From assembly GCF_001632845.1 (NCBI RefSeq), contig NZ_CP011994.1:310001-374000 (forward strand): 64,000 nucleotides of DNA. The letters are read 5' to 3'. The position numbers and the translations under genes were made by a program. The notes beneath the pieces were generated by a model, which made no database searches, was not told where the DNA came from, and worked only from the letters and a program-made list of their open reading frames with translations. This document shows, piece after piece, positions 18,343 through 26,333 of this stretch (position 1 is its first letter; every line of letters starts with the position of its first letter). This stretch comes from Ectothiorhodospira sp. BSL-9 (GTDB taxonomy: Bacteria; Pseudomonadota; Gammaproteobacteria; Ectothiorhodospirales; Ectothiorhodospiraceae).

Positions 18343-19023
18343 TTAACGCCGGATCAACGCCAGCCAGCGCCACATATTCAGCACCGAGGCCAACGCCGTG
18401 GCCACATAGGTGAAGGCACAGGCAGTGAGGATGCGCCGGGCGGCGCGCTGATCCCGGGGCGGGATGTACCCCATGGCCAGGATGGGCATGGCGCGGCGGT
18501 AACTGGCATCCAGCTCCACCGGCAGCGTCACCAGGTGCACCAGGGCCGAGACCCCGAAGGAGAGCACCCCCACCAGGAGCATGAAGCCAGCCCCCACCGG
18601 CGAGCGGGTGAGCACCGCCATCACCGGCACCAGCATCATCACCCAGGCCCCCATCCGTTCGGCCTGCTGAGCGGAACGCGCCAGGGTGGAGCGGATCTGC
18701 AACGGCGCATAGCCCTCGGCGTGCTGCAGCGCATGACCCACTTCGTGGGCGGCCACGGTGACGGCCGTGAGTGAACGGCCATCATGGTTTTGCGGTGACA
18801 GACGCACGGCGCGGTCCTGGGGATCATAATGATCTCCCGCCTCGGTCACTTCCACCACCACGTCGTTCAGGCCTCGACGATCCAGCAGATGCCGCGCCAG
18901 TTCACCGCCGGTACCCGGAAAGTCCTCACGCTCATCGCTGTAATGACGCAGCACCGAACGGGCAATGAAGGCCGGCAGAAAGAACAATGCCAGCAGCAGG
19001 GTAAGAACCAGAAAGACCACCAC
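18343..19023 (-). CDS. Zinc metallopeptidase (YugP-type membrane neutral protease)
   Basis: This 226-residue protein carries the zinc signature VAAHEVGHALQHAEGYAP near residues 91-108 and flanking membrane helices at about 1-15, 130-165 and 205-222. Its pattern is that of the YugP family of membrane-anchored neutral zinc metallopeptidases. The physiological substrate is not known. Confidence 0.85.
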   Translation of the reverse strand: MVVFLVLTLLLALFFLPAFIARSVLRHYSDEREDFPGTGGELARHLLDRRGLNDVVVEVTEAGDHYDPQDRAVRLSPQNHDGRSLTAVTVAAHEVGHALQHAEGYAPLQIRSTLARSAQQAERMGAWVMMLVPVMAVLTRSPVGAGFMLLVGVLSFGVSALVHLVTLPVELDASYRRAMPILAMGYIPPRDQRAARRILTACAFTYVATALASVLNMWRWLALIRR

Positions 19024-19136
19024 GGCGGTCGCACTCCCGACACGAACACGGCCTCAGTCTACACGGGCACAGTCGGTGACCGAAGAAACCCGCATCGGGG
19101 TGTGGGGGCTGGGGCGGTATCGGCGGTGGCGGCCAC

Positions 19137-20051
19137 TCACCCCAACGCCAGGTCGATGGCGATCAGGGCAATGAAGCCGATCAGCACACCCAGGGTTGCC
19201 TTGGCCTCATGACCCTTGCGGTGGGATTCGGGGATGATCTCGTGACTGATCACGAAGAGCATGGCGCCCGCCGCGAAGGCCAGCCCCCAGGGCAGCAGGA
19301 ATTCCATCACCGAAACCGCTGTTGCCCCCATCAGCCCGCCCACCGGCTGCACCAGTCCGGTCAACAGGGTGACACCGAAGGCCGTGGCCTTGCTGTAACC
19401 CAGCGACAACAGGGCAATGGCCACCACCAGCCCCTCGGGCATGTTCTGCAGGCCGATGGCCACGGCCAGGGTCATGCCGTCACTCACATCACCGCCGAAG
19501 CCCACCCCCACTGCCAGCCCCTCGGGCAGGTTGTGCAGGGCAATGGCGAAGATGAACAGGTACACACGGCGGATCTTCATGGGATCGGCGCCACTCTGGG
19601 GGCCGATCATGAAATGCTCATGGGGCACCAGCCGATGCAATAACAACAGAAAGCCGCCGCCCAGCCCGATCCCCACAGCCAGCACCAGGATGACCATGCC
19701 CACGGCGCCATACTGGGCCTCGGCGCCCTCAACCGCGGGCAACACCAGTTCGAAGGCCGTGGCTGCGAGCATCACCCCGGCCCCGAAACCCATCATGGCA
19801 TCCTCCACCGACTGGGGGATCCGGCGCAGGAAGAAGATGGGGATGGCCCCCACGGCAGTGAACAACCCGGCCACCAGGCTGGCCAGGAGACCGATCTGGA
19901 TCGTCCCCATCCCGGAGACCCAGTCCTCGATTCGGGGCCAGGTGACCGAGACCATGAGGATGAACAGCACCAGGACCACCAGCGAGATGATCACGCCCGG
20001 CCAGGACACCCGTGCGCCGTCCTGAATAACTTCCACTCTGGATTCGTGCAT
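19137..20051 (-). CDS. ZIP-family metal transporter
   Basis: The 304-residue protein has about eight hydrophobic helices. The metal-path helices are visible: IALHNLPEGLAVGVGFGG and AIGLQNMPEGLVVAIALL, plus ISHEIIPESHRKGHEA near the C-terminus. ZIP proteins move Zn2+, Fe2+ or other divalent metals toward the cytosol. The start at 20051 was chosen because the upstream extension lacks family character. An insertion sequence begins 83 bases upstream. Confidence 0.9.
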   Translation of the reverse strand: MHESRVEVIQDGARVSWPGVIISLVVLVLFILMVSVTWPRIEDWVSGMGTIQIGLLASLVAGLFTAVGAIPIFFLRRIPQSVEDAMMGFGAGVMLAATAFELVLPAVEGAEAQYGAVGMVILVLAVGIGLGGGFLLLLHRLVPHEHFMIGPQSGADPMKIRRVYLFIFAIALHNLPEGLAVGVGFGGDVSDGMTLAVAIGLQNMPEGLVVAIALLSLGYSKATAFGVTLLTGLVQPVGGLMGATAVSVMEFLLPWGLAFAAGAMLFVISHEIIPESHRKGHEAKATLGVLIGFIALIAIDLALG

Positions 20052-20124
20052 GCAGCGTTCCGTCGATGAAATCAGAAAAAACCCACCATGATAACGTGAT
20101 CTCATCTTCTGTGAAGTACGGCTG

Positions 20125-20134
20125 GGCGGGGCGG
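20125..20134. repeat. Left 10-bp target-site duplication of the insertion sequence
   Basis: The sequence GGCGGGGCGG directly abuts the left end of the element and is repeated exactly at 21369-21378 on the right side. Confidence 0.9.
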
Positions 20135-21368
20135 CAGGGCAATCGCACATAAAGACTGATTCTCATTTGAGGCCGAGCAAGTGAGCACGGTACTCGTCAG
20201 ATGTTGCCGCGATGATCCGCTTGGTCTTGAGGCTGCCCTTGCGAGGCAAGGGATCCAGACGGATCAGATTCAACGTCAAGCGCTTGAGGATGGCCAGGTT
20301 ATGCCCAGCGTGGGCCGTACGGGCCCTCATCTGATCATCCGCAAACGTGACGTCCAGGCACCAGTGCACCTGGTTCTCGACGCACCAGTGCTGGCGGATC
20401 GTTCGTGCCAAGACCGGCGCATCGGGGGGCAAACTGCTGATATAGCACCGGCGCTCCTGGGTCGCCTTGCCGTTCACCTCGCGCGAGGCTTCGATCACGG
20501 CAAAGCTCTTCATGTCAGGCCAGCGTCCCGGATTGGGTAAGCACGCCAGGGCATCAAACACATAGCAGCGGCGTGTTTCCTGCCGTCCATGGCCCTTGTC
20601 GATGTCTTCGCTGACCTGATGGGGCGTCTTGTCGGTCGGGGCTGACTGAAACAGGGCGAAGAAGTCATCCATGGCCTCCCATAACTGAGGCTGGTTCCGT
20701 TTGACGGCCAGGACATAGTCCGCCTGCTGGTCGCGTATGGCCTGCGCGATCGAAGGCTGCGTGCCCATCGCATCGATCGTCACAATGCAGCCTTCCAAGG
20801 CCAGCGTCGCCAGTAGGTCGGGGATCGCCGTCTTCTCGTTGGATTTGGTGGCTGTGGCGTGCTGCCCCAGGATGACGCCGGCGTCAGCAGCAAAGGCGCT
20901 GACCAGATGGAGCGGTGCCTCACCGGTCTTCGCCGATCGGCGGCTCGTCTTGCCGTCCAGCGCCACGACCTGAGGCGAAAGCCCGGGTAGCACCTCGGCT
21001 ACCCAGCGCCGGAAGGCGGCTTCGAACTGCTGAGTGTCGATCAGGCCGAAGAGGCGAGCAAAGGTGTCATGCGAGGGGATGCCGTTGGGCAAGTTCACGT
21101 ACTGCCGGAGCCAGGCCTCTTTCTCCTGAGCCCATAGCGCGATTTCTTCAAAGGTGTCGGCACCGACCAAAACGCCGCAGACGGCGGTGGTCAGGACATC
21201 AGGCAGCGGATGCTCGACCCGGCGAGGATCTCGCGGGTCCGTGACACAGGTAAAGATATCGAAAAGCGAGGGGAGCTGGGACATCAGGGCGAACCTCAAA
21301 TGCTCCAGCTATAGCGCTTCAGGCTGCATTCAGCAAATGCGATTCATTCCGGGTCTACGATTGCCCTG
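20135..21368 (-). mobile_element. Complete ISAs1-family insertion sequence, 1234 bp
   Basis: The element has imperfect terminal inverted repeats of about 35 bp: the left end (20135-20169) and the reverse complement of the right end (21334-21368) both begin CAGGGCAATCG and agree at about 26 of 35 positions. It is flanked by an exact 10-bp direct repeat, GGCGGGGCGG. One intact transposase gene fills it. The perfect duplication and uninterrupted gene suggest a recent and possibly still active insertion. Confidence 0.93.
20163..21299 (-). CDS. ISAs1-family transposase
   Basis: The 378-residue DDE transposase shows N-terminal PDVLTTAVCGVLVGADTFEEI, first aspartate in VVALDGKTSRRS, second in IVTIDAMGTQPSIAQAI, and the C-terminal glutamate in VENQVHWCLDVTFADDQMR. 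Full length and free of frameshifts. The start may be at 21299 or at the internal Met at 21284 (MSQLPSLFD). The stop codon lies within the left inverted repeat. Confidence 0.95.
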   Translation of the reverse strand: MRFALMSQLPSLFDIFTCVTDPRDPRRVEHPLPDVLTTAVCGVLVGADTFEEIALWAQEKEAWLRQYVNLPNGIPSHDTFARLFGLIDTQQFEAAFRRWVAEVLPGLSPQVVALDGKTSRRSAKTGEAPLHLVSAFAADAGVILGQHATATKSNEKTAIPDLLATLALEGCIVTIDAMGTQPSIAQAIRDQQADYVLAVKRNQPQLWEAMDDFFALFQSAPTDKTPHQVSEDIDKGHGRQETRRCYVFDALACLPNPGRWPDMKSFAVIEASREVNGKATQERRCYISSLPPDAPVLARTIRQHWCVENQVHWCLDVTFADDQMRARTAHAGHNLAILKRLTLNLIRLDPLPRKGSLKTKRIIAATSDEYRAHLLGLK

Positions 21369-21378
21369 GGCGGGGCGG
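21369..21378. repeat. Right 10-bp target-site duplication of the insertion sequence
   Basis: The sequence GGCGGGGCGG follows the right end of the element and matches 20125-20134 exactly. Confidence 0.9.
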
Positions 21379-21488
21379 GCATCTCAGCGCCCTTGAGGAA
21401 CAAAGCCTTGGTCCAACGGGCTTAAAGGTGCCCCAAATATCTGTAGTATTGAGGATCCAGCCCACACAACACGCATAGGAGCGAAGGC

Positions 21489-21773
21489 ATGGCAAACGAA
21501 GGCTATCACGAGCCCACGGACGAACTGAGCGACGAGACCCGCGACATGCACCGGGCCATCGTGTCGCTGATGGAAGAGCTGGAAGCCGTGGATTGGTACA
21601 ACCAGCGCGTCGACGCCTGCAAGGATGCCGAACTCCGGTCCATCCTTCAGCACAACGCCGACGAGGAGAAAGAGCACGCCGCCATGGTTCTGGAATGGAT
21701 CCGTCGGCGCGACCCGGCCTTCGACAAGGAATTACGCGACTGGCTGTTCACCGACAAGAAGCTGGATCACTGA
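21489..21773 (+). CDS. EncFtn-type ferritin-like protein without targeting tail
   Basis: The 94-residue protein strongly resembles encapsulated ferritins (as in Rhodospirillum rubrum). Ferroxidase residues are visible: Glu29, Glu30 and Glu32 with Trp36-Tyr37 in MEELEAVDWYNQR, and Glu60 and His63 in DEEKEHAAM. These correspond to E31/E32/E34, W38/Y39, E62 and H65 of the R. rubrum protein. It ends at FTDKKLDH, where R. rubrum EncFtn continues with encapsulin-targeting repeats. No encapsulin gene is nearby. GGAG before the ATG supports the start. Role: iron oxidation or storage, by homology. Confidence 0.88.
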   Translation: MANEGYHEPTDELSDETRDMHRAIVSLMEELEAVDWYNQRVDACKDAELRSILQHNADEEKEHAAMVLEWIRRRDPAFDKELRDWLFTDKKLDH

Positions 21774-21828
21774 GACAATCGTCTCGATGGACGACCTGTT
21801 ACCTGCGCAGGGCGGGCGCCTGAGGAAA

Positions 21829-21904
21829 TGGTGGGTCGTGTAGGATTCGAACCTACGACCAATGGATTAAAAGTCCACTGCTCTACCAGCTGAGCTAACG
21901 ACCC
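21829..21904 (-). tRNA. tRNA-Lys (anticodon TTT)
   Basis: The minus strand folds as a standard cloverleaf: 7-bp acceptor stem GGGTCGT/ACGACCC, D-arm GCTCAGCTGGTAGAGC, anticodon loop CTTTTAA giving anticodon TTT, and T-arm with GGTTCGAATCC. The CCA end is encoded at 21829-21831. It lies between the EncFtn gene and the sulfur transporter gene. Confidence 0.97.
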
Positions 21905-22003
21905 ATTGAACTGACGTTCCAGGGGGGATCATGCACTCCGGCGGGGGGCCGGAAAGGGCACGTATTCTACTGAAGTTTTCGGGGATTGCAAGGGCTTTGA
22001 TGG

Positions 22004-22030
22004 GGGGGGCAGTCGTACCCGCTGCCCCCC
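22004..22030 (-). terminator. Strong hairpin after the YeeE/YedE gene
   Basis: A 9-bp perfect stem (GGGGGGCAG with CTGCCCCCC) and 9-nt loop sit 14 bases past the stop of the transporter gene. There is no T run, so termination activity is uncertain. Confidence 0.4.
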
Positions 22031-22043
22031 ATTACCTTCGAGG

Positions 22044-23312
22044 TCACATGGCTTCCAGCTTCCTCAACTTGCCCGGGAGCAGCCGCATGTCCACCAGACT
22101 GGTGAGGAAGGCCTTGCCGAAGCTGGCTTCATCCTCGTAGAGCATCTTGTAGTACTGGATCTTCATGGTCAGCGCTGCGCCGAAGACAATGCTGGCGAAG
22201 GTGAGAAAACCGCCCAGGGCCAGGGTGGAGATGCCGGTAATACCCTGGCCGATGGTGCACCCCATGGCCAGCACCCCGCCGAAGGCCATGAGGATGGCGC
22301 CGACGAAATGGTTGATGAAGTCCCTCACCGAGGCAAACCACTCGATACGGAACGCCTTGGTGACCAGCGCCCAGAACAGGGAGCCCAGGATGACACCGGC
22401 CAGGGCCATCACACCGATGTAAAGCACCGCCGAGTCAAAACCGCTGCCCACATAGCGCAGACTCTGTCCCATGGGGTTGATGAAGGTGAAGGACTGGGCC
22501 GACCAGGGGGCCGCCTCGGCGGGCCGGGCATCCGGGTCGTCGGCCAGGAAGTCCCAATCCTGTACATATTCGCTCAGGGTATTCTGGCCACCAAAGCCAT
22601 CATCGATCACGGCCTGGCTGGTCACGTACCAGGCGCCCACCACCATCAGGCCAATCACCACACCCCCAAGAATATTATCGAAACTGCGGCGGAAATCCGC
22701 GTTCTTGAAGATGAAGAACAGCACCCCGGCAGCCAGGATGAGGCCGATGATCAGGCGAGCGATGGCGCCATGCTCCGTCCCTGCCACCAGAGAGCCCAGA
22801 TCCTGCTGGTTACCCAGGTTGATGGCCAGGGGATTCATCCAGGGGTAGAACAGCGTGGAGTACAGGGTGTGCGAGGTGCCCGGGAAGGGATTGATCATGA
22901 AATAGGCGATCACGGCGATGATGAGCAGCACCATGATGGACTTGATGTTGCCACCCCCCACACGCACCAGGATCTTGTTCCCGCAGCCGCTGGCCAGGCT
23001 CATGCCGATGCCAAACATCAGGCCGCCCAGCAGGTGCTCGATCCAGCGGAACTGGGGGGATCGGTAGGGTGGAAAGGCCCCGTCGGCGTTCACCATGCCG
23101 AAGATCTCGAACAGGATCACGCCCAGCATGGCCACGGCGATGGCCAGCAGCCAGGCCCGCATGCGGCCCAGATCGCCCATGTTGACCCAGTCGGAGACGG
23201 CCCCCATGGTGCAGAAGTTGGTCTTGTTGGCCACCGCGCCGAAGATGAAGGCCAGCACGAAAATGGATGTCAGCACCACGGCCGCCGCCGCGGTAAAGCT
23301 CTCGAATACCAT
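22044..23312 (-). CDS. YeeE/YedE-family sulfur (thiosulfate) transporter
   Basis: The 422-residue membrane protein has two YeeE/YedE halves. Characteristic glycine- and cysteine-rich loops are present: GIGMSLASGCGNKILVRVGGGNIKS (about residues 89-113) and VLAMGCTIGQGITGISTLALGG near 350-370. TsuA/YeeE proteins take up thiosulfate, using conserved cysteines in these loops. A thiosulfate role here is by family; no sulfur oxidation gene is adjacent. Confidence 0.85.
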   Translation of the reverse strand: MVFESFTAAAAVVLTSIFVLAFIFGAVANKTNFCTMGAVSDWVNMGDLGRMRAWLLAIAVAMLGVILFEIFGMVNADGAFPPYRSPQFRWIEHLLGGLMFGIGMSLASGCGNKILVRVGGGNIKSIMVLLIIAVIAYFMINPFPGTSHTLYSTLFYPWMNPLAINLGNQQDLGSLVAGTEHGAIARLIIGLILAAGVLFFIFKNADFRRSFDNILGGVVIGLMVVGAWYVTSQAVIDDGFGGQNTLSEYVQDWDFLADDPDARPAEAAPWSAQSFTFINPMGQSLRYVGSGFDSAVLYIGVMALAGVILGSLFWALVTKAFRIEWFASVRDFINHFVGAILMAFGGVLAMGCTIGQGITGISTLALGGFLTFASIVFGAALTMKIQYYKMLYEDEASFGKAFLTSLVDMRLLPGKLRKLEAM

Positions 23313-23480
23313 GTTATCTCCTCCTCCGGGTAGCGGGGGGCGTCTGTGCGCCCATGTCCTTGGGCCTGAAAGCCCGGACTTTTCTTATCATAGTTTGACA
23401 TTCTGCAACAGCGAGCCCGATCGCACCCATTCAGTGTTTTGAATGGGCAGATCAATGGGACTTGGGGAGCAGGAGCGGGA

Positions 23481-24152
23481 TCAGGAACGGTAGCGTGTGG
23501 TGTCGGGCAGGCCGGCGTCGGCAAAACCCCGGGCGCGCAGGCGGCAGGCGTCGCACAGGCCGCAGGCACGACCTTGATCATCGGCGCTGTAGCAGGAAAC
23601 GGTGCGGGCGAAGTCCACCCCGGCCTCCACACCCTGACGGATGATCTCGGCCTTGGAGAGGTCAATCAGCGGTGTACGGATATGGCAGTGATCGCCGCCC
23701 ACCCCAGCCTTGGTGGCCAGGTTGGCCATGGTCTCGAAGGCCTGAATGAACTCGGGGCGGCAGTCGGGATAGCCGGAATAGTCCACGGCGTTCACGCCGA
23801 TGAAGATGTCCCGGGCGTCGAGCACTTCGGCCCAGGCCAGGGCGATGGACAGGAAGACTGTGTTGCGGGCGGGCACGTAGGTGACGGGGATGCCGTCGGA
23901 GGGGGCATCGGGTACCTGGATGGCTTGATCGGTGAGGGCCGATCCACCGAACAGGCCCAGGTTGAGATCCACCACCCGATGGTCGGCGGCGTCCAGGGAT
24001 TGTGCCAATTCGGCAGCGGCCACCAGTTCGGCGTGGTGGCGCTGCCCATAGCGAAAGCTCAGGCAATGGCAGTCAAAGCCCTGGGCGCGGGCCAGGGCCA
24101 GGACCGTGGCAGAGTCCATGCCTCCGGAGAGGAGGACGACGGCGTTTTTCAT
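23481..24152 (-). CDS. queC: 7-cyano-7-deazaguanine synthase
   Basis: QueC converts 7-carboxy-7-deazaguanine to preQ0 with ATP and ammonia in queuosine synthesis. The 223-residue protein has the pyrophosphatase loop [15 protein letters not shown], the [11 protein letters not shown] segment and a zinc site with cysteines in [20 protein letters not shown] near the C-terminus. It follows queE on the same strand 54 bases downstream. Confidence 0.96.
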   Translation of the reverse strand: MKNAVVLLSGGMDSATVLALARAQGFDCHCLSFRYGQRHHAELVAAAELAQSLDAADHRVVDLNLGLFGGSALTDQAIQVPDAPSDGIPVTYVPARNTVFLSIALAWAEVLDARDIFIGVNAVDYSGYPDCRPEFIQAFETMANLATKAGVGGDHCHIRTPLIDLSKAEIIRQGVEAGVDFARTVSCYSADDQGRACGLCDACRLRARGFADAGLPDTTRYRS

Positions 24153-24206
24153 GGTGATTTCCTCGATCTGTTTTTGGCGCCGTGCCAGCGGGAGAAGGGC
24201 TTGCGG

Positions 24207-24884
24207 TCATCGGCCCCGGGCATCGTTCCAGAGGACCTTGTGGAGCTGCAACTGGAAACGCACGGACAGACGATCTGCCACGATCCAGTCCGCCAGGGTG
24301 CCTGGGGGCAGGTCACCGAAGGCGGCGGAGAACAGCACCTCCACTCGCTCGGCGAGGCCATACCGGGCAACCACCTCCCGCGCCCAATCGTAATCTGCCC
24401 GGTCACAGATCACGAACTTGATCTGGTCGTGGGTGGATAGGTGGTCCAGGTTTTCCCAGCGGTTGCGGGAGGCCTCGCCGGAACCCGGGGTCTTCAGGTC
24501 CATGACCTTGATGACCCGGGGGTCCACGGCGGACACGTCCAGGGCCCCGCTGGTTTCCAGGGAGACTTCGAGGCCGGCATCGCACAGGGCACTTAACAAT
24601 GGGAGGCAAGCGGGCTGGGCCAGGGGCTCGCCGCCGGTGACGCAGACATGATGCACCCCGTATGCCTGGACCTGAGCAACAATCTCCGGCAGCGACTGAT
24701 TCTGGCCCCCGGTGAAGGCATAGGCGGTGTCGCAGTAGCCGCAGCGCAGTGGGCAGCCGGTGAGCCTCACGAATACCGTGGGCCAGCCCACGCTGCGGGA
24801 CTCACCCTGCAGCGAGAGGAAGACCTCGGTGATCCTCAGGCTGGGCTGAGCCGAGTGGGCCGATAGGGGGTTGGGTACGTTCAT
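24207..24884 (-). CDS. queE: 7-carboxy-7-deazaguanine synthase
   Basis: QueE is a radical SAM enzyme forming the 7-deazaguanine ring from 6-carboxytetrahydropterin. The 225-residue protein has SLQGESRSVGWPTVFVRLTG and the cluster-binding CPLRCGYCDTAYAF (CX3CX2C pattern). It lies between cpoB and queC on the same strand, the usual gammaproteobacterial arrangement at the end of the Tol-Pal locus. Confidence 0.95.
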   Translation of the reverse strand: MNVPNPLSAHSAQPSLRITEVFLSLQGESRSVGWPTVFVRLTGCPLRCGYCDTAYAFTGGQNQSLPEIVAQVQAYGVHHVCVTGGEPLAQPACLPLLSALCDAGLEVSLETSGALDVSAVDPRVIKVMDLKTPGSGEASRNRWENLDHLSTHDQIKFVICDRADYDWAREVVARYGLAERVEVLFSAAFGDLPPGTLADWIVADRLSVRFQLQLHKVLWNDARGR

Positions 24885-24942
24885 TTCACAGGGCTGGCGG
24901 TTGGGTGGGGGCGGCCGAGGGCCGCTCCCACGGTAGGCAGGC

Positions 24943-25713
24943 TTAGTCGGCGCGCTCGGCCAGACGGGCCAGGCGCTGTTCTGCCAGGCGGGCCACGGTG
25001 GTGCCGGGGTGTTCGTCCCTCACCTGGGTGAGTTGTTCCCGCGCGGCATCCCATTGCCCCAGCTCGTAATGGGTGAAACCCTTCTTGAGCCGGGCATCCA
25101 CCTCCTTGTTGCTGCCGGGGTGTTCATCCAGTACCCGAGCGAACTCCTTGAGGGCCTGGTCAAAGTCCCGGGTCACATAGAAGGCCTCGGCCAGCCAGTA
25201 TTGTGCATTGGCAGCCAGGGGGCTGTCGGGGTGATTCTCCAGGAACCCCTGGAAGGCTTCGATGGAGCGGCGATGGCGACCCTCCCGCAGCAGGTTGAAG
25301 GCCTCCTGGTAGGCCTGACGATCATCGCCGGCCGCCTGGGGATCCACCAGGGCCTGTTGCCCCGACGGCGCCTGGGATTCCGCCGGAGTCTCGCTGGCCT
25401 GCCGACCCGGGCCTGCCCGCTCCAGTCGCTCCAGCCGCTGATCCACATCCAGGTAGAGATCCCGTTGCCGCGTCTTCACCGTTTCCAGTTCATGGCGCAA
25501 GGCGTCCGACTCACCCCGCAGATCCCGCAGGTCCTGATCCATGCCCTCCACACGGTTGAGCATCTCCATCAGGGCCTGGTTTTCCAGGATGCGTTCCAGG
25601 CGCTCCAGGCGTTCTTCCAGCTGCGCCAGTCGGTCCTGGGCCTGCACGGGGCCGACCACGGCCCCGGCCAGCAGTGCCCCGGACATCACCAGGGGTATGA
25701 CACGACGCCACAT
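24943..25713 (-). CDS. cpoB: Cell division coordinator CpoB (YbgF)
   Basis: CpoB is a periplasmic TPR protein that coordinates Tol-Pal constriction with PBP1B during division. The 256-residue product has a signal peptide ending near AQA, an N-terminal trimerising coiled coil (about residues 25-100), a Gln/Pro/Ala-rich linker and C-terminal tetratricopeptide repeats (about 130-250). The ATG at 25713 overlaps the pal stop as TGATG; a GTG three bases earlier is the alternative. Confidence 0.95.
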   Translation of the reverse strand: MWRRVIPLVMSGALLAGAVVGPVQAQDRLAQLEERLERLERILENQALMEMLNRVEGMDQDLRDLRGESDALRHELETVKTRQRDLYLDVDQRLERLERAGPGRQASETPAESQAPSGQQALVDPQAAGDDRQAYQEAFNLLREGRHRRSIEAFQGFLENHPDSPLAANAQYWLAEAFYVTRDFDQALKEFARVLDEHPGSNKEVDARLKKGFTHYELGQWDAAREQLTQVRDEHPGTTVARLAEQRLARLAERAD

Positions 25714-26294
25714 CACTGCTCACCCTCGTAGACGATTTCCACGCGGCGGTTCCGCTCCCAGGCTTCCTCATTGCTGCCCAGCTCAGCCGGCATTTCCTCG
25801 CCATAGCTGATCACCTGGATCTGCTCACCACGGGCCCCCTGCAGCATCAGCATGCGGCGCACCGACTGGGCCCGGCGCTCGCCCAGGCCCAGATTGTATT
25901 CGCGGGTGCCGCGCTCGTCGGTATGCCCTTCCAGGCGCACCCGGGCGTCGCGGTCACGGGACAGATAATCGCCATGGGCGGCAATCACATCCACGAACTC
26001 GGAGCGCACCGTGTCGCGGTCAAACTCGAAATAGATCACGCGGGTGGACAGGGGGCTGTCCGGGTCATCCAGGGCCTCTGCCAGGGGACGACCGTCCCGG
26101 CCCAGGGGGCGCGTCCGGACATCCGGGTCCAGGGTACCGGGGGCGCGGGCATCCGGATCGGTGGCACCCGGCCACTCATCGGCGGGTGTTCCCGCGGGAT
26201 GGCGGTCGGCGGTGGCACAGGCGCCAAGGGTGGCCACGGCTACCAGCATCACAAACATTTTCAGGGCCTGAGACCAGGCGGGGGTATTCAGCAT
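25713..26294 (-). CDS. pal: Peptidoglycan-associated lipoprotein Pal
   Basis: Pal anchors the outer membrane to peptidoglycan. The 193-residue product has a lipobox (VATLGAC, lipidated Cys26) and a C-terminal OmpA-like domain with VRLEGHTDERGTREYNLGLGERRA, which binds diaminopimelate. A Pro/Asp/Arg-rich linker of about 60 residues separates the two. GAGG lies nine bases before the ATG. Confidence 0.97.
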   Translation of the reverse strand: MLNTPAWSQALKMFVMLVAVATLGACATADRHPAGTPADEWPGATDPDARAPGTLDPDVRTRPLGRDGRPLAEALDDPDSPLSTRVIYFEFDRDTVRSEFVDVIAAHGDYLSRDRDARVRLEGHTDERGTREYNLGLGERRAQSVRRMLMLQGARGEQIQVISYGEEMPAELGSNEEAWERNRRVEIVYEGEQ

Positions 26295-26333
26295 GGGGTG
26301 TTACCTCGGTAAGGGATTCAGGAAAACAGGGAT

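Noticed and set aside
20155-20170. A Fur-box-like stretch near the ZIP gene.
   Set aside because: It lies inside the left inverted repeat of the insertion sequence and matches the consensus only in part.
21379-22043. An encapsulin gene next to the EncFtn gene.
   Set aside because: The flanks hold only the insertion sequence, tRNA-Lys and the YeeE/YedE gene; no shell-protein frame is present.
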